Shown in pieces: positions 54,134 to 64,000 of a stretch of 64,000 bases of DNA (the stretch's first letter is position 1; each line of letters starts with the position of its first letter). The stretch covers positions 88,770,753 through 88,834,752 of the forward strand of contig CM051456.1 of the NCBI GenBank assembly GCA_028274465.1. Direction: 5' to 3'. The notes under the pieces are model-generated. The model was not told the origin of the DNA, did no database searches, and worked only from the letters and a program-made list of their open reading frames with translations. The position numbers and the translations under genes were made by a program. This stretch comes from Plantago ovata. Taxonomy: Eukaryota; Streptophyta; Magnoliopsida; Lamiales; Plantaginaceae.

Positions 54134-54700
54134 ATGACAAAGTTTAACTCACACATTTCACAAATGATCTTAAATTAAGATTTTGATTTGAATTCAATTA
54201 ATAAACATAGTAACTGATCATAATAATTTCAAAACAAAGTAAACAGCAGCCTGAGAGAGAAGCAATATAATTTATAATTAACAGGATTATTAATTAATTA
54301 ATTAAACAACAACGATTAATTTCAAACAGAGTTATCTAACAAAATGCACAGTACTAAACAAAGAAATCAAGAAAATGTTACTGAAATTGAAAACAGCGCA
54401 CATTCAACAATTAAATTAATTACCGAAGATAGTGAAATCTACAAGAGAAAATGCAATTGAATAAACTTACAATGAATCAAGAGGGCAAAAGAAAGAAGTT
54501 GCAGAGAGATATATGTGAAAGTGTTTTAGGATTTGAAACTGCTGCCGTTGGTTGAGTTGAGACGTGCGTTTTGATTTGCATATATAATTGTAGTGGGAGG
54601 AAGGAGAGGGAATCTAGTTGGAGAGGTAATTTAGGAATAATCAAATTAATATTAATATACTGAGTAAATCTTGTAAATCAATTATCAGTCTCATTTTCAC
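54134..54700 (-). promoter_or_regulatory. Upstream region of the SUVH pseudogene with TATA box
   Basis: TATATA at 54581-54586 (minus strand ATTATATATGC) lies about 520 bp before the ATG. A UTR-like stretch and a possible 5' UTR intron lie between them (donor near 54470, CAAG|GTAAGTTT-like on the minus strand). AT-rich DNA follows. Confidence 0.45.
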
Positions 54701-54706
54701 AATCTA

Positions 54707-56700
54707 TATAATATATACTAGAAATTATCGCACCCTACGCGTGCGAAGCGTTAATATCATTTATTTTGTAATTCATGATTGTTATTTTAATGTTATTATG
54801 TTGAATCGTTCTCACATTTTTTACAGTTTACAATTTGACATGTAATTCTCGTAAATATGTTTGTATTAATCCGAAATGAATGGAGTATGTATACCTAATA
54901 GATATGTAATTTTAACATATTGAGTTGAATTTTAACCAAATCAAAATGTAGAAAGAAAATAAATGAGTAATTACGTATAACAGAAACGATGTCCTTTAAA
55001 TTTAAATAGTTTATCTACCCATGCGATTAATAGTCCTTAATTGAACGATATTATACGTACGTAAAGTATTCCTCTGATGAGTTAATGACTGCCCGATACA
55101 TATGTACGTTATTGAAACATTCCACTTCGAATCTGCAATGCAACTTTCGCATGTAAATTGGTGTTCTTCATCAGGTGTATGTACTGTCATGTGTGTCATT
55201 ATCCGTTGTCATATTTTCTCGTCGATGCCTTTTGTTATGTCGATGCCGCAGTATGGATGATGTTCAAATTCCAAGTGGTCTTGTATCCTTAGGTTCTGTA
55301 TCCTCAGGGCTAAATTACGCCTGCATTTCTTCACATAATCGAGTCTTGACGGCGTACCTTTTATTTTGTTTATTGCTTTCCATCCTTGTCGTCTCTGATC
55401 CGGATTCAGTGTCAGTAGCTCAAAAACTATTGATGCATACTTGTACTCTAGATGGTTTATTATTTTTGTGGACATCTCTTCAAAAAAGTGTTCTCTCGTT
55501 TCCAGATTTTTGTTGTTGAAGAAGTTGGCCTGAAATTTTAGTAGATATAATTTTCACTTATTGACCTAAAAATATATGTACTCGATGGTTATAATATTTA
55601 GTAATCTGCTTACCACCAATGTCCTGTAGTAACACTCTGGATTTCCGGCGCTTTGGCATTTGTCGATGAAATCTTGTTCCCATGGTGTTGGTGTTTTCCA
55701 ATTGTTTATTGGGATTCTAAACATGTTGACTTTCTTGTAGAATTCCGGTTCTTCATGTATGCGCTTGTACTTCTTCTGCCTATCATTTTTGCCATCGTGT
55801 TTCAATTTATCTGTGATGTCAGTTAATATTAATACATTGCATTGTAATAACTTACGTGAGGAGTACGCTTCCGCAGTCATGCACACAGTGAGTTGCTGCA
55901 ATGAACATTATCTTTGTTTGGATGTCGTCTGGTAGTCCTGTGAATGATCTGAACTCAAATGTCTCGATCGTCCTCTGTTTCTTCTGTGTTTGAGAAAATT
56001 TGAAATTATATCATATATAACTGATTATTTGTGGCACTGCACCTTGTGTGTTGTTTTTAAAGAGCAAAATATATGTGACTATTTTAGTTTGAGTAAAAGG
56101 AGTAAGATCAAATTAATTACCCTTATTCTTGTGCACAAACATTTTGAGGACTGGATATGGAGCTTTTGATTTGCTTCGAGGTTGAAGTTTATGATGTCTA
56201 GCTGTCGTTTTATCATGAGCTTTTGTTGTTCGAGTCTGGCAATCTCTTTTTGTACCTCTTCCTTTGACATGTCATCAGCATTCTCCATTTTTTTTGCATA
56301 AATTTTTTCGTTATGTATCAAAAAATCAACATCATAGTGTTGTATTTATTTTTGTCAATAATAATTAAAATTGTAATAGTGTAAAAAATTAAAAGAGCAT
56401 ATAAAGGAAAAAAATAATTATTATATTTGTAATAAAGCACCCAAAAAGTAGAGAATAATAATTAAATTTGTAATAGTGTTAAAAAAAGGACCAAAGTGAA
56501 ACAAATTGATGCAAGAAGGTGTCGAACCAATGACCATCAATAACCTTATCGTCACATCTTCCATCTATGCTATAACTAATTAGTGTTTTCTTGTATATTT
56601 CTTGTTTATAATTCTCGTATATGATCAATGTTAATAATAAAGAATCTATTAAGCACTTTATCCTCCACATTAAATTCTGTAATTCCTAATCTCGACTTAA
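54707..56700 (+). mobile_element. Possible Helitron or other captured-gene segment
   Basis: A start of the form TCTATATAATATATACTAG followed by CGCACCCTACGCGTGCGAAG resembles 5' ends of plant Helitrons. It encloses an F-box-like multi-exon pseudogene, which would fit gene capture. The 3' end (CTRR with a hairpin) was not found, so the right limit is arbitrary. Confidence 0.3.
55011..56288 (-). pseudogene. F-box-like multi-exon pseudogene (At2g35280-type)
   Basis: Minus strand. Exon-like blocks are: MENADDMSKEEVQKEIARLE (56288-56121, donor GGTAATT); an F-box-like LPDDIQTKIMFIAATHCVHD after acceptor AAACACAG (55988 to about 55855, donor CACGTAAGT); FYKKVNMFRIPINNW then DKCQSAGNPECYYRTL (55815-55620); and a block with LEYKYASIVFELLTLNPDQR and CRRNLALRIQ, ending in a Cys-containing tail (55510-55011). 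The C..(S/A)GNPE.YYR pattern is that of plant F-box proteins like At2g35280. Reading phases at the apparent splice sites do not join cleanly, and a stop follows DEKI, so it is probably dead. Confidence 0.5.
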
Positions 56701-56888
56701 CCGTTTTTCATTAGTTCAGAATCATATTCTTCTTCACGGAGGTTGAAAAGTGGTCCTGAAGTGGATGCAGTGAAGTTGCAACCAGGGTCTGGTGAAACTC
56801 ACACATTGTATGTCCAAATACCACTATCTTTAAAAATTATTGTCACTTAAGTAAAACAGACATAGATCAGTAAATTCCCTGTCAGCTC
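56322..56888. other. AT-rich spacer
   Basis: No gene. A short exon-like phrase (GGTCTGGTGAAACTCACAC) near 56785 is not interpretable alone. Confidence 0.4.
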
Positions 56889-57415
56889 TGTTAGTATTGA
56901 AATATGTCCAGCCCGCATTTACGAACTGGAGCGACCTAAGGGCGCGCCAGAGCCATAAAGAACTGTTCCTCAAAGGGCTCGACAAATCTTCCAAGTACGT
57001 CACTAGAAGGTGGCTCGACCACCCTTACAAAGGATGAGCTGAGAAGACAACCGAGCACATGTCCAGGGAGCGACCACCTTGGTGGTCTATCGAGGACCTT
57101 ACGTCAAGGAAAGACCCCTCAAAGGACAACTAGGCAAGGTCCTGGTCGAGCTATAGATTATGAGGAAGGCTCGAGCACCTAGGTCGACCACAACTGGTCG
57201 GTCCCTAGGTGGCCCGCCTTCCGAAAGGATCACTCAAGTCTCGAAATGCCTAAATTGCCCTCCAAACCCTAGGTCAGATCTTTGGGTCAAAGCCCATGGA
57301 CCTCCTTAACGGGCTTGGGCCAAAGAAGGCTTTAATCTCAGCCGGACACGTGTCGCGATCCTACGCAAAGTGACAATAAAATACTCGAAGTATATAAGGA
57401 GGCCTCATTCATTAC
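56889..57415 (+). repeat. LTR-like fragment of another gypsy (Tat-like) element
   Basis: It begins TGTTAGTATTGAAATATGTC, similar to the Tat LTR start and to 35035. It is rich in GCTCGACCACC-like phrases and has a TATA-like AAGTATATAAGGAGG at 57388-57402. It is cut at 57415, where copy B inserted. The rest should lie beyond the other end of copy B, outside the window. Confidence 0.55.
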
Positions 57416-58677
57416 TGATGAAACGGGAATTGTCGGGTTCCAATTAATCAAATAAATTTGTATTTAGCCAAAGGCAATTCACAACTACAACGAAAACCGT
57501 AGTGTAGCAGTAGAATAACCTCGAGTGTCGATCTCTAAGGACTATAACTAGCTTTATCTAATTTAACTTGAGAATATAAAATAGCAGACGGCTTAGCAAA
57601 GGTTTTTCCTAACAGATAATGGAGATTGGTGATAGTATGGTCATTCAAAGCATAGCAGGTTAATAATCATGCATAAATTCCCCGGTTTTGCATAGAGATC
57701 TTTAATCAATGAGATGTCCAGTTGTAATTATTCAACACTACGAAGATATAGATTTAGATAGATCAAAGATCAATGAATTGTCCAATTGTGTTCAATAATT
57801 ATTCAACAATACGAAGATAGAGATTTAGATAGATCAAAGAAATAAAGCAATAACTCTAGGTATAATGCGTGATATAGCCATTAGCATAATTATTAACCCT
57901 TCGCTAAGAAATCACATACTATCACCAACGAGAAGTTTAGCTACTCATAGTTGTCATGCAATCAACAGAAATCATACCACAAATGAATGAAAACATGATG
58001 AAAGATATATAAAAATAAGTAGAAAAACTCTAAGATACAAAGTTATCGAAGGTTGCCAGTCTCCGAAGAATCGTGATCTTACAAGCTCCAAACTGCTAAG
58101 AAAAAGTATCTCCTAAGCTAGGAACCCCCAGAACAGGCTCTGGAAAATTCCTACCTAAAACTACAGAGAAAGGTGAGAGAAAAGGTTTGGAAAAGTATGA
58201 AAAACGGAGAAAAACTGAGCAACTATATATAGGCTTCGAATTGTGTGGGGCGAAGGGCCCCACACACCAGGCGATTCGCCTGGTGTGGGGAGATACGCCC
58301 CACGTTCCGGGCGATTCGCCCAGGAGTGTTTTCGGCCCAGAACGCGTTTTCGACGCATTTTTGGATTTCTTCCCTTTTTCGGACTCGGTTTCTGCCTTCT
58401 ACTGACCTTCTAGCCTCCAGATTCGGTCCCTAGACTTCAAATCCTATCCGGAATCTTTCAGATACTCCAATTAGTCTTCTGGAACACCAATTCCTTGTCT
58501 ACTTCAATATAATTGCCCGGAAAACTTCATTTTTCAACCAAAACCTGTAAAATAAAAACTAAAGGGAAACGTGACACTATTCTAATAAAATGCACTAAAA
58601 TATAGCTAAATTAACATAGAGGATAGCTAAAATAGGTGAAAAAGACTCAAATGAAAGTGTAAAATACACATTCATCA
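57416..58677 (-). repeat. 3' LTR of copy B (1262 bp)
   Basis: It reads TGATGA … TCATCA on the minus strand and is homologous to 4682-5904. The last ~35 bases differ from both LTRs of copy A. GC palindromes lie at 58246-58327. Confidence 0.92.
58224..58231 (-). promoter_or_regulatory. TATA box of the copy B LTR promoter
   Basis: TATATATA in the same context as 5096-5103 of copy A. Confidence 0.6.
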
Positions 58678-60261
58678 AACTCCCCAAACCAAACCTTTGT
58701 TTGTCCTCAAGCAACTAAGCTAGACTCTAATGCAAAAAACAATGCAACACACAAAATGGAGTCTCATGCCAAATAAAATGAACTAATCTACCGAATCTAT
58801 CAAAAAACATATGAACAAAAACCATACAAGTCATAACATGAATATAGGTTGAAGAATGCCTCGATTGACTCATACACATGCACATAAGCACTTATGTCAA
58901 GACATGATAGTCTCTCGTAACATTCTCTACCTGGACCTAGTCAGTGACGACGTAATGAAACATGTTAAGATACGAATGGTTGTCCCGTGCCTATGTAACT
59001 GAGGTCTTACTGCTGTTCACCAAGTTAAGACTTTTCCTCAAAGAGGTCGAACCAATACTGGCTCTCATCAAACGAAGGAGGGTTCCCTATAAAAGATAAC
59101 ACTCCCCTATTCTACCCATCTCTCAAGCAAAGCCTTAAGCTATTCACCACTTCCTGAATGGCAGGACGAGGGTGGTCTAGAACAGATGACACTCAAATAC
59201 AAAAGACAAAAGATTACAACACGATTACGAACATTACAGGAATTGGAAAATGAGACACAACACTTTCCTAAACTGCTATTTGGCTTTCTTTTTTGGACCC
59301 TTCTTTGCTTTTTTGGGGTCTTTTCTTTTTTTCTTCTTTTTTTTTTTCTTTTTTTCTTTTCCAGTTTTTTTTTCTTTTTTTCTGGAATTTTTCTTTCTTT
59401 TTTTTTTCGATTTTTTTAGCCAGCAGTAGCACAACGAAAAGAGAAACAAAATAACTCACAAACGACTTCCCCAAACCTATTCGAAAGAATAGGTTGGAGT
59501 ACAAAATTTACGAGAAAGAAAAAATAAACTCACAACACAGAATTGAAAAACGAAAAATAAGTCTAATGATAGTGTAACCCCCTCCCCAAACCTATTCGAA
59601 AGAATAGGTTGCAAACAAAGGATCACACAACCTCACACTACCTCCTTCCTAGGCATTTAGCAATCTCAAAGCATGGTGAAGACTTGTTGCCTCTTAGGTA
59701 CATAATTACTCGGGAAAACAACCATAAGACTTAACATGCATCATCCTATTATAAAGGCCTTCGTGAACCGCAGTAGAGAAACCACCACTAAGTGATGTCG
59801 AGACTACCAAACTTAACTAAGTGCAATACATAAATGTGACAAGCCAAGCGAGAAAAACCTCAAACAAATTCATAGAGATGAAGCATACGATTAATGGCAT
59901 AGTTAGTTGATTTACCCAATAAAAAAGTTTAAAAAATTTGGCAATAAACTCCATATAAAACATGCAAGACTATCCTAGGATGAATGCAGTGAATGCAACC
60001 TAAAACTAAGAAAGCAGTAAACGCGCAAATGCAAATGCAGACGGATAAAACATGCAAGGTACTATACTCATCCTACCAATACCAAGCTCTAAACCATCAA
60101 TGACAAGCTCTAAACCATCAATGTCAAGCTCCAAACTAACAACACTAGATCACTTAAATTCCATCCCCCCTCATGAATTTAAAGCTAGTCCCTAGCAGTA
60201 AGAAAATGAGGAAATAAGATGTGATACTAGATGTTACCGCATGGTTTGGCCTCGGTCGGCT
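58678..60261 (-). other. Non-coding 3' internal region of copy B
   Basis: It matches 3158-4681 of copy A, with polypurine tract, the purine tract (59285-59420) and the paired CCTATTC..TCGAATAGG phrases. No gene is seen. Confidence 0.8.
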
Positions 60262-62130
60262 GAGTATGCTGCTTGTAAGTTATTGGGACTGCTCCGGGAG
60301 CCTTATAGGTGATCATCGGGGCTTGTGGTAGTGGCGGTAGTTCCATTAATAGATCGGATAGGGCCGACTCCTCCATCTGTATCATAATTATCCCTATGGT
60401 CTTCATTGTCACTACTGTCATCATCATCGTCACCAGTAGAGTTGCATCGTCGAATAGAATCCTCAAGATTAGCCGCCGCTGTTATGGAATCCTCCATCCT
60501 GTAGCCCTCCAATAGGCTGTGAACTGTTGAAGGGGAAAGAGAGGTGGTATCAGAGCCTCCCTCTCCAACGTTTTACACCCCAAGGAGGTTACAGTAAGTT
60601 GCTCGGATACTCAGAATTCTTCTACCATTTTTTCCTATGTCGACCACATTCTCTACAGTTGATGCCCCCGATGTCTATATGATGCTCCCTTTAGAGGCAA
60701 TCAAGGGGCACCCCTAAGAGGGGCTGGGCACCCATGTCATTATGTTTTGGAACCAAGCTAGCGCTTCGGAACCTTCTAGCCACTGTCGACTCAAGACTGA
60801 ATCCGTTGTGGCGAGATCGTCCCGGTGCCTTCCTATTCACTCGAACTTTGCAGTCCTTGTGATAGATTGCTGACGTAATAATTGTTTCTGTCCCTTCGGT
60901 GGTGCATGAATAGGCATAGGAGTCCTTACTCCAGGTGTACTCTAGCTCCTCCTCCTGGATAATCCGCGACGTTGTTGCAAGAGCCCGTGGCTCGAACGCA
61001 CCTCTAACGAGATCACTCTCCTTGACATGGTTGTAATGGATCCCCCTCCAATACTTCATAGTAGTCAAACGGGAGTGCTTCTCTCCCTTTGTGGCATGGT
61101 TCCTACAAACAATAGTTAGTACCTCGCATGACACAAAACAGACTTATGCATATGCTAATGTAGGAACGAAACACACAAGTGATAAAATCAACAATCGAAC
61201 TCCCCAAATCCTTTATGTCTAGCCTAGCTTCTTCAACATGCAACATACCAATGTAACTACTACATGCAATACATCACATTATGCTCTTGCTAGACAACCA
61301 ATAACCTAAATAACAAGGCTCAATTCATACCATAGTAGCGAAAAATTCTAGCATCATAAATCCTCATACTCAACAATTATGCATTCTACCATCACATCCA
61401 TCATTATTACATCAGTAAACACAATCATATGCACGAAATCGAAGAAAAAGACACATTGCATAACAAGATAAAAACATCTAGTAGCAAAATTCTCAAATCA
61501 ACAATTCAAGCATAATTGAGCATGCAATTGATAGTAGATAAAGCTTCTAATCACACAAACAACCTACCCATACATCATATAAGCCTAATTGAAGCTCAAA
61601 TTAGAAAACCCCCAAATTTGAAAAATTAGGGTTCATAAGAAGATACCTCAGATATGGAAAACGAATGCACTAGGGTGAAATCTGTTCGGATGAAAAGAAA
61701 GAGCACGTAATGGGCTTCGATTGAAGCTATAGAACACTAAATTTGGTGGAGAAATGAAGGTTTTATGAAGATTTGAAGGTATTTTCGCGAGTTTCGGTTT
61801 TTCGGGGAGTAAGAAGGGTGAAGAGATGAAGAAATGAGGAGAAAGGAGGATTTCCGCGTTTTTGAGCCTGCAGAACTCGCGGGGCGAGTCGCCCATGGTG
61901 CGGGGCGAATCGCCCCGTATGTGGGGCGAATCGCCCCACAAGTCCAGAGAGCGTGGAGCTCTCTGGACTTGTGGGGCGATTCGCCCCCCACCTCCTGAGG
62001 TGGGGAGACGAAACTTTCGACTAAAAACGCGGTTTTTAATCCCCGAAACCATTTTTCTCATAAAACCACTTGAAAATGCTCACTCAAACATAACATAAGC
62101 ACAAACGACACAGAGACGAACAAATTCACA
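60262..62130 (-). other. 1.87-kb segment present only in copy B
   Basis: At the matching place copy A goes straight from TTTTCACATG to CAGCCAACCGAGG. The segment contains a possible spliced transcript on the minus strand: a leader with GC palindromes (61876-61990), a donor ATCTGAGGTATC near 61651, an acceptor TTTGTAG near 61106, and an open block below. It could be an original part of the element deleted from copy A, or captured DNA. Confidence 0.6.
60691..61134 (-). CDS. Unknown open frame in the private segment of copy B
   Basis: I do not recognise it. If spliced at 61106/61105 the block reads NHATKGEKHSRLTTMKYWRG … VRGAFEPRALATTSRIIQEE … YSCTTEGTETIITSAIYHKD … LLGVPLDCL. It is basic and has no membrane segment. 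A second acidic stretch (GDDDDDSSDNEDHRDNYDTD) follows at about 60430-60370 in another block. An env-like extra ORF of Athila was considered, but nothing recognisable supports it. Confidence 0.3.
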   Translation of the reverse strand: MSCEVLTIVCRNHATKGEKHSRLTTMKYWRGIHYNHVKESDLVRGAFEPRALATTSRIIQEEELEYTWSKDSYAYSCTTEGTETIITSAIYHKDCKVRVNRKAPGRSRHNGFSLESTVARRFRSASLVPKHNDMGAQPLLGVPLDCL

Positions 62131-62254
62131 CATGAAAAGCAAATCGTTCAAGAATGAATGCATGCAATAAAGCGGTAAAAAAACGATAAGAACTCCGGGT
62201 TGCCTCCCGGATAGCGCCATTGTTTAAAGTCTTTGACTCGACTCCTGTCTGCGC

Positions 62255-64000
62255 CTAGCTCTTCTTCTTGAGGGTACTAGACTTCCCCTTCATGGATCTC
62301 CTCCTCATGCCACGAACATGTGAATAAGAATGAACATAGACAGCAAGACCACAGTAGTTAATTGTGTGAGAAGTATCAGGTGGATCAGATATGGCTCGCA
62401 ACACATGTCGCTTGCCATCCACCTCAATGGTGCAAGTCCTTCGGTAGATGTCTATCACGGAGCGTAGTTTTGTCAAGAACGTTCGCCCCAAGAGAACGAC
62501 ATCCCCCATCCCAGGTGTAGACGCTGGCATAACTACAAAATTGGTGTATACAGAAGCTTCACCAATCTTGACCAATACATTCTTCACAACGCCCTCGGGT
62601 CTCACAAAGGATCCATCCGCCAATTGCACAATAGCCTTATGCTCAGATAGTTTTCCAAGGCTACTCTTCTCGAACACATTCATTGGGAGCACATTAGAGT
62701 AGGATCCCGTGTCCAGTGTGGCACGGACATCTTCAAGCTCACCAATCCCGACCTTAACATCAAAACTTTGAGGGAGTGGCTCGGGATCCTCTTGCTCCTC
62801 TTCACTCTCGTCAGAACTAAGGTCCTTCTCTTCTTCCTTAGCCTGTGGGGGCACTTCCCCCTTGCAACACTCGCACTTAGCAACCTTCTTGATGGTGATT
62901 TCAACAGGTAGATCACCCACCAAGGTAATTGACATCGACTTCTCAGTGTTGCTAGGCAGCTTGCCTTGCTCCCTACTTGCTCCTCGGTCGATCAACTCTT
63001 GCATCTTTTGTTGGGCAAGCCTAGTGCTCTCTTCCAATCGATCAAGTCTCGCCCTAGTCTTCTCAGAATCTTCTTCATAACGTTTGAGAAAACTTTGGGT
63101 GTGATCAACCATCTTTTGCAAGTTCTCCATCAGTTGAGCCGACTTCGACATCGGTTGCTCCTTCGGAGCGGGGTTTTCGCAGTGGTCATTACCATAGTTA
63201 AGCCTACTACGGTCTTGGTTAGGGCCATAAGTTTTGTTAGCCGGTGCATATCCTTGATTGTTTCGGAACCCTCTTCTCCAAAATCCACCTCGAGGATTCC
63301 TACCATCTTGTCCGTAGCTAGCTTCTTGCGTACCAAACTCCGTAGCAAAGGCTTCCTCTTCACCTCCTTGAGCCCAGTTGCCATCATCATACGCAAGCTC
63401 CGATTTACACATATGAGCTCCATGCCCATAGTTCTTGCATATTCGACAAACTTCGTTCGAAACAGCTGTTCCAGTGGCGCTCTTGAGGACTTGCTTCAAT
63501 TCGTTGGTAAAGCACTCGAATTGATCCCCATTCCCCCTATACATCGGGGCTTCTTGAGTAGGTGGAGCTTCAGGTCCACGTCTCCTAACCATTGCCCTTG
63601 GGTCCTTGAACTGCGAACCCTTAGCAAGCCTTTCGAAAACTGCCCAGACGGCTTCTGCGGTTTCCTCCCAAATATTACCTCGGCATTGGAAATCCACCAC
63701 TTGTTGGTTCTCGAAGGTTAGTCCATTGTAGAAGTGTTGGACTAGGTCAGAAAGCTCAAAACCATGGTGAGGGCACTTGTTCATGAGGTCTTGGAACCTC
63801 TCAAATGCGGTGTAGATGGTCTCATCATAGTCCTGCTTGAATCCAGTGATTTGCGCCTTAAGCGCGGTGGTCAAGGTGTGAGGGAAGTATTTTCCATGAA
63901 AGCTGAAAAAACCTTCTCCCAAGTCCAGCGAGCCTGCTGGTAGAGAACTCAACCATGAGTTGGATCTGTCGCCAAGCCCCATAGCAAAAACCTTCATCCT
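62255..64000 (-). CDS. Gag-protease polyprotein, copy B (5' part outside window)
   Basis: It is homologous to 873-3023, missing about the first 130 residues, which lie beyond 64000. It has the CCHC knuckle CRICKNYGHGAHMC, the coiled coil and the protease DTGSYSNVLPMNVF. Around 63890-63930 two small deletions (2 bp and 1 bp) shift the frame for about a dozen codons and then restore it: SLDLGEGFFSFHGKYF instead of SLDTWEKVFSAFMEKYF. This hits a conserved Gag helix (W and F positions), so Gag function may be reduced although the frame stays open. The protease end (LLGRTFLTKLRS) is intact. Confidence 0.88.
   Translation of the reverse strand, partial: RMKVFAMGLGDRSNSWLSSLPAGSLDLGEGFFSFHGKYFPHTLTTALKAQITGFKQDYDETIYTAFERFQDLMNKCPHHGFELSDLVQHFYNGLTFENQQVVDFQCRGNIWEETAEAVWAVFERLAKGSQFKDPRAMVRRRGPEAPPTQEAPMYRGNGDQFECFTNELKQVLKSATGTAVSNEVCRICKNYGHGAHMCKSELAYDDGNWAQGGEEEAFATEFGTQEASYGQDGRNPRGGFWRRGFRNNQGYAPANKTYGPNQDRSRLNYGNDHCENPAPKEQPMSKSAQLMENLQKMVDHTQSFLKRYEEDSEKTRARLDRLEESTRLAQQKMQELIDRGASREQGKLPSNTEKSMSITLVGDLPVEITIKKVAKCECCKGEVPPQAKEEEKDLSSDESEEEQEDPEPLPQSFDVKVGIGELEDVRATLDTGSYSNVLPMNVFEKSSLGKLSEHKAIVQLADGSFVRPEGVVKNVLVKIGEASVYTNFVVMPASTPGMGDVVLLGRTFLTKLRSVIDIYRRTCTIEVDGKRHVLRAISDPPDTSHTINYCGLAVYVHSYSHVRGMRRRSMKGKSSTLKKKS

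Larger units (their letters stand above)
57416..64000 (-). mobile_element. Athila-like non-autonomous LTR retrotransposon, copy B (inverted, incomplete in window)
   Basis: Minus-strand homologue of copy A: complete 3' LTR (57416-58677), polypurine tract, non-coding part, a private 1.87-kb segment and the gag-protease frame, which runs to the window end. ATTAC at 57411-57415 should recur on the far side as the target duplication. No pol is found here either. Confidence 0.9.

Noticed and set aside
60691..61134. Envelope-like ORF of an Athila element
   Set aside because: There is no signal peptide, membrane segment or recognisable similarity, and the position after protease without pol does not support it.

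Overview
The window is nuclear DNA from a flowering plant, most likely a eudicot. I cannot name the species. The evidence is plant-type LTR retrotransposons (Athila-like, Tat-like Ty3/gypsy and Ty1/copia), PIF/Harbinger (Pong-type) DNA transposons, a plant L1-type LINE, a SUVH-type histone H3K9 methyltransferase, an F-box-like gene of plant type, GT-AG introns and TATA boxes. There are no bacterial signals. Nearly all coding capacity belongs to nested transposable elements, most of them broken.

Layout. 1-5904: a gag-protease-only, Athila-like LTR element (copy A) inserted in a dead LINE (5905-7766). 7767-13092: a low-copy-looking interval with a small two-exon gene of unknown function (8213-8688). 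It is followed by a striking array of about nine different long imperfect hairpins embedded in repeated flanking motifs (8960-10870), then minus-strand splice-like sites and a minus-strand TATA box at 12064. 13096-16684 and 16688-20428: two Harbinger elements in the same orientation sharing a single TTA target site. The first has two open genes; the second is decayed. 20660-35904: a Tat-clade gypsy element with gag, protease, RT, two RNase H modules and integrase on the plus strand. Downstream of pol it carries satellite-like tandem arrays and a spliced antisense gene (30503-33760) with its own TATA box. 35910-37302: the 3' half of a SUVH pseudogene. 37303-50925: a third, left-truncated Harbinger split by a 10-kb copia element (38398-48460). 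50926-54065: a second, longer copy of the SUVH pseudogene with its promoter region. 54707-56700: a possible Helitron carrying an F-box-like pseudogene. 56889-57415: an LTR fragment. 57416-64000: a second copy (B) of the Athila-like element on the minus strand, running off the window.

The main structural result is a tandem duplication. The unit [Harbinger - spacer - SUVH 3' half] occurs twice in direct orientation, with the novel junction at 37302/37303. The Tat element landed in the left unit and the copia element in the right unit afterwards. At least one SUVH frameshift is common to both copies, so the gene seems to have been dead before it was duplicated.

The best candidates for something undescribed are the hairpin array at 8960-10870 with its possible minus-strand host transcript, the antisense gene of the Tat element, the GC-rich palindromic block in the copia leader, and the GGGCGA(A/T)TCGCCC palindromes of the Athila-like element together with the 1.87-kb segment private to copy B. 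All calls were made by reading the sequence. No database search or folding program was run.
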